Assembly: GCA_037129695.1 (NCBI GenBank)
Contig: JBAXUL010000009.1
Coordinates: 1-62,573, forward strand
From: CAINVV01 sp037129695
Lineage (GTDB): Bacteria > Bacteroidota > Bacteroidia > Bacteroidales > Prolixibacteraceae
DNA: 62,573 nucleotides
Direction of reading: 5' to 3'
Translations under genes and position numbers: made by a program
Shown: positions 43,295 through 50,840 of the stretch, one piece after another
How positions within the stretch are numbered: position 1 is the first letter of the stretch
How the letters are laid out: each line of letters starts with the position of its first letter
The notes under the pieces: model-generated
Told to the model about the DNA's origin: nothing
Databases searched by the model: none
The model's input: only the letters and a program-made list of their open reading frames with translations

Positions 43295-46200
43295 ATGAGG
43301 AATAATAATCGGATGATCGGGTTCAGGATTGCAAGTGGTTTAAAATATTTCCTTTTGCTGCTTGCTTTTCTGCTGACTTCCCAGATTTCAATGGCAGACA
43401 GAGCCAGTCGACTTTACAAAAAAGCCAAGGAGGCATCGCGTCAATTTTCAATAAAAGCCTCGGAAGGAAGGACTTATCATTTCAAGGTCGACACCCTGAA
43501 AATGGATCCCAAAGGAGTGAGCCTGAATCTTGAGATGACAACCACCTTTTCAGATGTTCCTTTCCGACCTGAAAATGTAGACCAATATTATGCCGACTTT
43601 CAACAGCTTCTTGGCAGGAAATTCAGGAAAAGCAAGCTCTCCATCAACACCACAGGAAAAGAGATCAGCGAATTGATCCCTAATTTCTACCGGGATCAAA
43701 CCGTGAAAACCGATGTGTCCCGATTGTCTGTGCCAAAAGAGCGACCTGCACAGATTGTAAGAAACCAGTCGAAGGACGAACATTTCCCCAAAGGCCTCGA
43801 CAACCGGAATATCGCGCTCTGGCAGAGCCACGGCTGGTACTATGAAAATACGCTCGATCGCTGGGAGTGGCAAAGAGCCCGGGACTTTCTGACTGTTGAG
43901 GACATCTGGACGCTTAGTTTTGTGGTTCCTTTTCTGACACCCATGCTCGAAAATGCGGGTGCATCCGTCTGGCTTCCACGCGAAAGGGATTTAGGCCAAA
44001 ATGAAATCATTGTAGATGCCGAAAAGTCGACTGCCGGATCAGAGTTCCTTGAGGACGCGGGGAAATGGCAAAACTCCATGCAACCCGGTTTTGCCCTGAA
44101 ATATCCATTCCTGTTTGACGGAGAAAATCCGTTCCAGTTGGGACATTCTAAAACTGCAACGGCCAAATCCGCGGCAGATGCTTCAGTCAAATACCTGCCA
44201 GACTTTCCCGAAACGGCAAATTATGCGGTATATGTATCTTACTCCTCCGACGACAGGAACGTGACAGATGCCCATTATACCGTGACTCATGCGGGTGTGA
44301 AAACCAAATTAACCGTCAACCAGTCCATCGGAGGCGGCACCTGGGTCTACCTCGGTACTTTTATGTTTGAAAAGGGCAAGAATCCGGATCAAGGTTTGGT
44401 GGAACTGACCAATTTTTCCGCCGAAACAGGCAAACTTGTTTCAGCCGATGCCGTTCGTTTCGGTGGCGGTATGGGAAATATTGTGCGTGGGAAAGAAGAG
44501 CAGATGAAGAAATTGTATGATTTAAGGGAAAAGGAAGGTTGGAAAGCTGATCCATCAGTCTGGCTGCCTTTTACAAGCCAACGCCCAAAATACCAGGAGG
44601 CGGCAAGGTACTTCCTTCAGTATGCCGGCTTCCCCGATTCACTCGTATACAGCCTGAACCGCACCAAAGTGGATTATTCAAACCGGGGCACGGATGCTTC
44701 TTTGTATGCCAACCGTGAAAACGGCAAGGAAGATTACAAGGACGACTACATGGGCCGTCCCGAATGGGTCAACTACCTGATGGGTGACCCTAGCGGACCC
44801 ACCAAATCACCCCATGTGAAGGGCTTGGGAGTGCCGATGGACATGTCGCTTGGCTTTCATACCGATGCCGGCACAACCAAAGACAGCTCCATCATTGGAA
44901 CACTCGTCATTTACGAAACCACCTTCGAAAAGGATGTATTCCCTAATGGCCAGTCCAAATGGGCAAGCCGCGACCTGGCAGATCTCGTTCAAACTCAGAT
45001 CGTGGATGACCTGAGGCTTTTGTACAAATCAGACTGGACCCGTCGGGGAATGTGGAACAAAAAATATTTTGAAGCATCACGGCCAAAAGTGCCGGCAGTT
45101 CTGACTGAACTTCTCTCCCACCAGAATTTTGCAGACATGTACCTGGCGCAGGATCCACGTTTTAAATTCGATGTTTGCCGGTCATTCTACAAGGGAATAT
45201 TGAAATTCCTCTCCTTTCAGAATGGTTATCCATATGTAGTTCAACCTTTGCCGGTAAACCACTTTGGGATGAAACTCGATGGAGATCAACTGCAATTAAG
45301 CTGGAAGCCCGTCAACGATCCGCTAGAGCCGACAGCCAAACCAACGAGCTACAGGCTATACCGAAGGGTAGAAGACGGCGATTTCGACAATGGGTTTGTT
45401 GTGTCGGATAGCACTGTGTCTGTCATGGATCTGAATCCGGGAACCATTTACAGCTTCAGGGTAACAGCCCTCAACGCGGGAGGAGAAAGTTTCCCTTCAG
45501 AAATACTCGCCTGTTCGCTTCCGGCAGGCAATGCCAAACCAGCCTTAATTGTCAATGGCTTCGACAGGATCTGTGCCCCGGCTGCATTCGACAACGGGAA
45601 AGAAGCAGGTTTTCTGATTTCAGAAGATGAAGGAGTATCCTATCTCCGGAATATGTCCTACATCGGAGAACAATACGATTTTGACCGGAAATCTCCCTGG
45701 CTGGATGACGATGCCTCAGGATTTGGCTCCAGTCATGCCGATCAGGAAACCAGAGTCTTACCCGGAAACAGCTTCGACTATCCGTATGTTCATGGTAAAT
45801 CACTTCGGAACAATGGATTGGGTTTCATCTCGATGAGTGATGAGGTTTTTGCCGGAGGAAAAATTGATCCGACTTCCTTTTCCCTTTTCGACCTGATTTT
45901 CGGTGAAGAAAAAACCACCAGCAGGCTGATTGGCTTTCCCGGTAGGGATTTTACGGTCTTTACCCCAGAAATGAGAGCGGCAATAACCAAAATCTCACAA
46001 ACGGAAGGAGCAAAGATACTGGTATCTGGTGCCTTCATTGGGACAGATCTGCAATTGTGCGGAGATACGCTGGCCAAAAAATTCGCCACCGGAGTGCTTC
46101 ATTATTCACCCAGAACGGATCATGCCAGTAAATCAGGACTGATTTACACCGTCAATAGCCTGAAAAAGGATAATTCACAAACCTATCATTACGTCAACGA

Positions 46201-46429
46201 ATGGCATCCCTCCATTTACAAAGTTGAATCTCCGGATGCAATTGAGCCGGCAGGGAAAGATGCTTCGGTACTTTTTCGCTATTTTGGCGACAACAAAAGT
46301 GCCGGGATTTGGTACAATGGAAAATACCAGACCGTGGTTCTGGGGATTCCAATTGAAACCATTGCATCCGATGATGCCAGAGATGCTTTGATGAGGCAAC
46401 TCCTGAATTTGATGGATTTGAAGAAATAA
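43295..46429 (+). CDS. Amidase_3-like protein with golvesin-type and FN3 domains
   Basis: 1044 residues with a signal peptide (~1-34). A hydrolase of the N-acetylmuramoyl-L-alanine amidase kind is split by a golvesin-like beta domain (~245-390): the metal residues are seen as S-H-G-W-Y-Y (~179-184), G-F-H-T-D-A-G (~523-529) and L-T-E-L-L-S-H (~608-614). A fibronectin type III domain (~670-755) follows, and a flavodoxin/ThuA-like alpha/beta segment near 760-1044. Related Bacteroides proteins are often named xanthan lyase, which is misleading. It would cut the bond between MurNAc and the stem peptide or act at the cell surface. It belongs to the operon with the NagX-like gene. Confidence 0.75.
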   Translation: MRNNNRMIGFRIASGLKYFLLLLAFLLTSQISMADRASRLYKKAKEASRQFSIKASEGRTYHFKVDTLKMDPKGVSLNLEMTTTFSDVPFRPENVDQYYADFQQLLGRKFRKSKLSINTTGKEISELIPNFYRDQTVKTDVSRLSVPKERPAQIVRNQSKDEHFPKGLDNRNIALWQSHGWYYENTLDRWEWQRARDFLTVEDIWTLSFVVPFLTPMLENAGASVWLPRERDLGQNEIIVDAEKSTAGSEFLEDAGKWQNSMQPGFALKYPFLFDGENPFQLGHSKTATAKSAADASVKYLPDFPETANYAVYVSYSSDDRNVTDAHYTVTHAGVKTKLTVNQSIGGGTWVYLGTFMFEKGKNPDQGLVELTNFSAETGKLVSADAVRFGGGMGNIVRGKEEQMKKLYDLREKEGWKADPSVWLPFTSQRPKYQEAARYFLQYAGFPDSLVYSLNRTKVDYSNRGTDASLYANRENGKEDYKDDYMGRPEWVNYLMGDPSGPTKSPHVKGLGVPMDMSLGFHTDAGTTKDSSIIGTLVIYETTFEKDVFPNGQSKWASRDLADLVQTQIVDDLRLLYKSDWTRRGMWNKKYFEASRPKVPAVLTELLSHQNFADMYLAQDPRFKFDVCRSFYKGILKFLSFQNGYPYVVQPLPVNHFGMKLDGDQLQLSWKPVNDPLEPTAKPTSYRLYRRVEDGDFDNGFVVSDSTVSVMDLNPGTIYSFRVTALNAGGESFPSEILACSLPAGNAKPALIVNGFDRICAPAAFDNGKEAGFLISEDEGVSYLRNMSYIGEQYDFDRKSPWLDDDASGFGSSHADQETRVLPGNSFDYPYVHGKSLRNNGLGFISMSDEVFAGGKIDPTSFSLFDLIFGEEKTTSRLIGFPGRDFTVFTPEMRAAITKISQTEGAKILVSGAFIGTDLQLCGDTLAKKFATGVLHYSPRTDHASKSGLIYTVNSLKKDNSQTYHYVNEWHPSIYKVESPDAIEPAGKDASVLFRYFGDNKSAGIWYNGKYQTVVLGIPIETIASDDARDALMRQLLNLMDLKK

Positions 46430-46530
46430 ACTATTTGTCAAATACCCGGCATTTCTATTCGGGGCTTTCTCAGCGTGATTTGTTTTCCGCCCTGAATGAA
46501 TTGAAAAAGACATCAATTAAAAGAATTCGT

Positions 46531-46719
46531 ATGAACCGAGCATGGCAAAGAGCCACAAAAGACGATGTAAATTCAGCTGCGAGTTCCATGAGTACTTACA
46601 GATATTCAATAATTAAACTAATTTATTTACGAGTGAACCGAGCATGGCAAAAAGCCACAAAAGACGATGTAAATTCAGCTGCGAGTTCCATGAGTACTTA
46701 CAGATATTCAATAATTTAA
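46531..46719 (+). CDS. Possible small peptide gene made of two 28-residue repeats
   Basis: From the ATG at 46531 the frame runs 62 codons: a 28-residue block beginning M-N-R-A-W-Q-R-A-T-K-D-D, a 6-residue linker K-L-I-Y-L-R, and a second nearly identical block starting V-N-R-A-W-Q-K-A-T-K-D-D and ending Y-R-Y-S-I-I. The second block can also be read alone from GTG 46633. A T-to-A change removed the stop of block 1 and joined the two. No signal peptide, no cysteine. No family recognised; it could be a short conserved peptide, a leader peptide for the downstream gene, or a by-product of repeat expansion. The frame is open from 46435 but the part before 46531 looks unrelated. Confidence 0.4.
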   Translation: MNRAWQRATKDDVNSAASSMSTYRYSIIKLIYLRVNRAWQKATKDDVNSAASSMSTYRYSII

Positions 46720-46734
46720 CTAATCTATTTAGGA
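46531..46734 (+). repeat. Two tandem copies of a 102-bp unit containing a small reading frame
   Basis: Copy 1 at 46531-46632 and copy 2 at 46633-46734 differ at only five of 102 positions; positions 21-83 of the unit are identical. Each unit begins at an ATG or GTG and continues for 28 codons; copy 2 has a TAA there, copy 1 has AAA. The start of the glycosyltransferase gene (GTG at 46735) falls exactly one period after copy 2. Confidence 0.95.
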
Positions 46735-48195
46735 GTGAAAATTACATGTTTTATCCCTTTCAGCAGCGAGGCTGAAACCAAAGGGACCATACTGGAGCTG
46801 CGAAAATCAGGGATGGTTTCCAAAATATACCTGACAGGTTCTGACCGGCAGCTTTACCCTTTGGAAGGCGCTGAATGGCTGAATTCCGGAAGCCTTACCG
46901 CTGGAACTACCATTCAAACCATTTCGGAACTGAGCCAGACAGATTATACACTGATTTATACCCGGCACAGTCCGCTGAAACTAGCCCAATATGCACTCGA
47001 GCGTTTCATCCGGGTGGCTGAAGATACCGGCAGCGGCCTGGTCTATTCCAACTATCTGGCGGTGAAAGCGGGTGTCGTGACAAATCACCCGGTCATCGAT
47101 TACCAGGAGGGCAGTCTGCGTGATGACTTCAATTTCGGTTCGCTTTTGTTTTACAGGAAAGACACACTCAAATTGGCAGCAGAAACTGTCAGCCCCGAAT
47201 TGCTTCATGCCGGTTTATATGCACTCCGGCTGGGCGCATCAATGGTTTCTTCCTTTATCCGTATTCCGGAATATCTCTATACTGAAGAGGAGTCCGATAT
47301 TCGCCAGTCAGGCGAGAAAATATTTGATTATGTGGATCCCAAAAACAGGGGTGTACAAATTGAGATGGAACAAGTCTGCACCCAATTTCTCAAATATGCA
47401 GGAGCCTGGCTTGAACCCAAATTTAAAGCGATCGAGTTTGACAAGGAAGTCTTCCCAGTCGAAGCCTCTGTTATCATTCCCGTTAAAAACAGGGTCCGGA
47501 CCATCGAAGATGCCATTCAGTCTGTGTTGTCACAAGAAACAAATTTTGCATTCAACCTCATCATTGCCGACAACTATTCGACAGACGGCACCACCGAACT
47601 GATTGAAAAATATGCAGAACAGGATCCACGACTGATCCACCTCATCCCCGAACGGAAAGACCTTGGCATTGGAGGTTGCTGGAATGCAGCCGCGGATCAT
47701 CCGGCATGTGGAAAGTTTGCCGTTCAGCTCGACAGTGATGACCTTTATCTGGACAATACCACCTTGCAACAAGTTGTGGATGCATTTTACCGCGAAAAAT
47801 GCGCGATGGTGGTTGGATCTTACCGAATGGTCAATTTCGCCCTGGAAGAGATTCCTCCGGGAATCATCGACCACAAGGAGTGGACCCCGGAAAACGGAAG
47901 AAACAATGCGCTCAGAATCAACGGACTAGGAGCTCCAAGGGCATTTTACACACCGGTGCTTCGTTGCATCAAAGTACCGAATGTCAACTATGGAGAAGAT
48001 TATGCTTTGGGACTTGCCATCTCGAGGTATTACCAGATTGGCAGAATTTATAACCCGGTCTACCTGTGCCGCAGGTGGGACGACAATTCAGATGCATCGC
48101 TCAGCGTGGAGGTTATGAATGGTCACAATTTATACAAGGACCGGATCAGGACGATTGAATTCCTGGCCAGAAAGAGGATGAATTCGACCATGTGA
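46735..48195 (+). CDS. Tandem GT2-type glycosyltransferase
   Basis: 486 residues starting at GTG 46735; starting later would delete the first strand (K-I-T-C-F-I-P-F) of the first Rossmann-like domain. AGGA directly abuts the start, too close for a good ribosome site. Domain 1 (~1-200) looks like a reduced, perhaps inactive GT2 fold. Domain 2 (~243-486) is a full GT-A domain: A-S-V-I-I-P-V-K-N-R (244-253), A-D-N-Y-S-T-D-G-T (~278-286), and the metal motif D-S-D-D (333-336). No membrane helices. It follows the 102-bp repeats and precedes the DUF4922 gene by ~250 bases. The acceptor and sugar are unknown; location in the recycling region suggests an amino sugar or nucleotide-linked product. Confidence 0.82.
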   Translation: MKITCFIPFSSEAETKGTILELRKSGMVSKIYLTGSDRQLYPLEGAEWLNSGSLTAGTTIQTISELSQTDYTLIYTRHSPLKLAQYALERFIRVAEDTGSGLVYSNYLAVKAGVVTNHPVIDYQEGSLRDDFNFGSLLFYRKDTLKLAAETVSPELLHAGLYALRLGASMVSSFIRIPEYLYTEEESDIRQSGEKIFDYVDPKNRGVQIEMEQVCTQFLKYAGAWLEPKFKAIEFDKEVFPVEASVIIPVKNRVRTIEDAIQSVLSQETNFAFNLIIADNYSTDGTTELIEKYAEQDPRLIHLIPERKDLGIGGCWNAAADHPACGKFAVQLDSDDLYLDNTTLQQVVDAFYREKCAMVVGSYRMVNFALEEIPPGIIDHKEWTPENGRNNALRINGLGAPRAFYTPVLRCIKVPNVNYGEDYALGLAISRYYQIGRIYNPVYLCRRWDDNSDASLSVEVMNGHNLYKDRIRTIEFLARKRMNSTM

Positions 48196-48221
48196 CAATT
48201 CAACAATTCGACGATTCGGCA

Positions 48222-48388
48222 ATGTGTTGATTTGCTGATGTGTTGATTTGGCAAAATGAAAATTGGAGGATAGGATGAGAGAAAGATCAAAGGGAGAGAA
48301 TACAAGGGCGATACCCCGATGAGGTTCAATGTGAATTGCCCGGGGTGAGTGACAAAGAAACGTAATCCCGGGTAAATAAATGCCGGGA
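48222..48388. repeat. Short tandem repeat and hairpin elements between GT and DUF4922 genes
   Basis: A 16-base unit (atgtgttgatttgctg) at 48222-48237 is followed by a near copy at 48238-48253. Farther on, tcccgg (48366-48371) pairs with ccggga (48383-48388) around an 11-base loop, near a second GC-rich patch at 48338-48346. The gap is otherwise free of genes. Confidence 0.5.
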
Positions 48389-48442
48389 AAACACTGTCGG
48401 CGATAGCAAAATGGGAATATTGATAAGTTCAATTCGGTAGGA

Positions 48443-49417
48443 ATGATAGATTTAATTGATACCATGGTGGTAAAAAACGATCAATTCAGAGATTTTCTTC
48501 TGGAACAAAACCTGTCATGGCAGTTGTCAGCACAGAATTACAAAGGATTGGACAAGGTGGAAGGATGGGATTTTCTGATCAATGGCTTCCGGATCAAGGT
48601 TCAGTTTAACCCCGAAAGGATTCGTTCCTCCTCAGCCAAAGTAGACCATGTCTCCATCGCCGCCAGAAAATGTTTCCTGTGCAGCGAAAATCGACCTGCG
48701 GAACAAAAAAGTCTTGATTTTTCGAATGGTTTTCTGCTGCTCGTCAACCCCTTCCCCATCTTCAACAGGCATTTCACTATCCCTTTCGCTGAACACACAC
48801 CTCAACGATTGGTCCCCAATCTTGCACCCATGCTGGAGACAGCCCTTCAAATGGAGGGTTATTCGCTGTTTTACAATGGTCCGGAATGTGGGGCATCCGC
48901 ACCCGACCACCTCCACTTCCAGGCCGGAGAAAATGGTTTCATGCCGTTAGAGTCTGAATTTGAAGAATTAAAACTAATGCATGAAAACTTGTTGTATCAA
49001 TCAACACATATCCGGATTTGGGCCTTCGACGATTACCTTCGCAAAATGATCTCCATCCGGACCAACAATTTGGATAAGGGAATCAGGGCCATCACTCATA
49101 TCTGCACACGTTTCCGGGAAATTCAACCTGATAAAGTTGAGCCAATGATGAATCTGATTTGTTATTACCAAAGCGGAAATTGGCTGATACATCTGTTTCC
49201 ACGTAAGTTACACCGTCCGTGGCAATTTTTTGAAGAGGGGGATCAAAATTTGATGATCAGTCCGGCTTCCGTAGATTTTGGCGGTGTATTGATCACTCCT
49301 CGACGAGAAGATTTCGAAAAAATAACCGCAGCCGATATCGTGGATATTTTTTCACAGGTGACATTGGATGAAACCGGGTTCACCATGCTGAAAGAATCCA
49401 TTGTCGACTACAAATAG
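48443..49417 (+). CDS. DUF4922 protein, GalT/HIT-like nucleotidyltransferase fold
   Basis: 324 residues, soluble. The sequence carries a C-x-x-C pair (C77, C80, in K-C-F-L-C), a His in N-R-H-F-T-I (H110), and H-L-H-F-Q (156-160). This order matches the GalT/Apa branch of the HIT superfamily, where H-x-H-x-Q is the active site (the second His takes the nucleotide) and the Cys/His set binds zinc. The natural reading is transfer or phosphorolysis of a nucleotidyl group on a sugar phosphate. DUF4922 has no named substrate. It sits between a glycosyltransferase and SpoIID/LytB in the recycling region, so an amino-sugar 1-phosphate or a nucleotide-sugar is a fair guess. Confidence 0.78.
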   Translation: MIDLIDTMVVKNDQFRDFLLEQNLSWQLSAQNYKGLDKVEGWDFLINGFRIKVQFNPERIRSSSAKVDHVSIAARKCFLCSENRPAEQKSLDFSNGFLLLVNPFPIFNRHFTIPFAEHTPQRLVPNLAPMLETALQMEGYSLFYNGPECGASAPDHLHFQAGENGFMPLESEFEELKLMHENLLYQSTHIRIWAFDDYLRKMISIRTNNLDKGIRAITHICTRFREIQPDKVEPMMNLICYYQSGNWLIHLFPRKLHRPWQFFEEGDQNLMISPASVDFGGVLITPRREDFEKITAADIVDIFSQVTLDETGFTMLKESIVDYK

Positions 49418-49450
49418 CAAATTGAAACAGCAAAATAAAAACAAAGGAGA

Positions 49451-50782
49451 ATGAAACAGCCGAAATTGAAAATTGGAATCATGGCAGAGCATGAGATTAA
49501 CTTCTGCCTTCAGCATGAATTTCTGTTGAATACGACTGGAGTTATCTATTCCGGAAATCAATCCATCCGTTTGGAGGACAACATCATTCTGCTGAACGGG
49601 CTGCCCATGCCCGGAAAAGAACTTCTCTTCGTCCCTGTTGACGAGAAAGTTGCCTCTTTTGAATTGTCTGATGTTACCATAGGGGTTCATTTTCATTGGG
49701 AAAGAAAAGAAAATCAGCTCTTTAAGGGCGCCTTGCAATTCATTTCTGACGAGACGAAGCTGGTCGCAATCAATATTTTACCTCTGGAGGATTATCTGAT
49801 CAGCGTGATTTCTTCCGAAATGAGTGCCACCAGTAGCCTGGAATTGCTTAAGGCGCATGCCATCACTTCCCGATCGTGGCTGATAGCCCAGGTAGTGAAA
49901 GGAAAAGAACTTCGGCAATCCAGACACGAATACCAGACCTTTTTCAAGTCAGAGGAAGAATTGATCCGCTGGTATGACCGCGAAGACCATCCCCTTTTCG
50001 ATGTTTGTGCGGATGACCATTGTCAGCGGTATCAGGGAATTACCCGGCAAACCAGCAGCCTGGTTGAAAAAGCAGTCAACGAAACAGCCGGACAAGTACT
50101 GATGTTCAATGACCAGGTATGCGATGCACGTTTTTCTAAAAGCTGCGGGGGGATTACCGAAACATTCGAAAAAGTTTGGGAACCCGTCGTGCATCCTTAT
50201 TTGCAGAAGGTGTATGATTGCAGCCATGCAAATTGCGAATCGTCTGTGGATTTAACGAATGAACAGGAAGCCGAAAAATGGATACGGACTTCGCCTGATG
50301 CCTTTTGCAACACGACAGATCATCAGGTGCTTTTGCAGGTGCTCAATGATTACGATCAGGAGACTGTCGATTTTTACCGATGGAAGGTAACCTATACCCA
50401 GGAAGAGATTGCTGCATGGGTTGCCAGGAAAACAGGATACGATTTCGGAGATATTCTGAACCTCGTACCTCTTGAAAGAGGCAATTCAGGCAGGATCGTC
50501 AAAATGGAGATTCTGGGAACAAAAAAGAGATTCGTGGTTGGCAAAGAACTTGAAATCAGAAAAATATTATCAGGAACCCATCTTTATAGCTCTGCATTTG
50601 TGGTGGACCGGCATGAATTTACCGGTGAAATACCCGGAAAATTCGTTTTGACCGGGGCAGGCTGGGGACATGGAGTCGGTCTCTGCCAGATTGGTGCAGC
50701 CATGATGGGGGAAAAAGGATATACTCATGAAGAGATACTGTTGCATTATTTCGTCGGAGCGGAGTTGAAGAAAGCGTATTAG
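49451..50782 (+). CDS. SpoIID/LytB domain protein without signal peptide
   Basis: 443 residues. The SpoIID core is evident: L-P-L-E-D-Y-L-I-S-V-I-S-S-E-M (~112-126) with the catalytic Glu, L-E-L-L-K-A-H-A-I-T-S-R-S-W (~132-145), V-N-E-T-A-G-Q-V-L (~209-217), S-K-S-C-G-G-I-T-E (~231-239) and G-W-G-H-G-V-G-L-C-Q-I-G-A (~409-421). SpoIID cuts denuded glycan strands as a lytic transglycosylase, outside the cell. Here the N-terminus (K-Q-P-K-L-K-I-G-I-M) is charged with no leader or membrane helix, so the protein looks cytoplasmic. It lies 33 bases after DUF4922 and 58 bases before AmpG. Its substrate may be imported wall fragments. Confidence 0.88.
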   Translation: MKQPKLKIGIMAEHEINFCLQHEFLLNTTGVIYSGNQSIRLEDNIILLNGLPMPGKELLFVPVDEKVASFELSDVTIGVHFHWERKENQLFKGALQFISDETKLVAINILPLEDYLISVISSEMSATSSLELLKAHAITSRSWLIAQVVKGKELRQSRHEYQTFFKSEEELIRWYDREDHPLFDVCADDHCQRYQGITRQTSSLVEKAVNETAGQVLMFNDQVCDARFSKSCGGITETFEKVWEPVVHPYLQKVYDCSHANCESSVDLTNEQEAEKWIRTSPDAFCNTTDHQVLLQVLNDYDQETVDFYRWKVTYTQEEIAAWVARKTGYDFGDILNLVPLERGNSGRIVKMEILGTKKRFVVGKELEIRKILSGTHLYSSAFVVDRHEFTGEIPGKFVLTGAGWGHGVGLCQIGAAMMGEKGYTHEEILLHYFVGAELKKAY

Positions 50783-50840
50783 TAAATAAAAATGAGCTAG
50801 GAGAACCATTGATCACAATTAAGGTAAATAACTGAACTGT

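Noticed and set aside
46531..46734. The tandem repeat considered as a CRISPR or integron structure
   Set aside because: Only two units without spacers, unit far too long and fully coding; no cas or integrase genes nearby.
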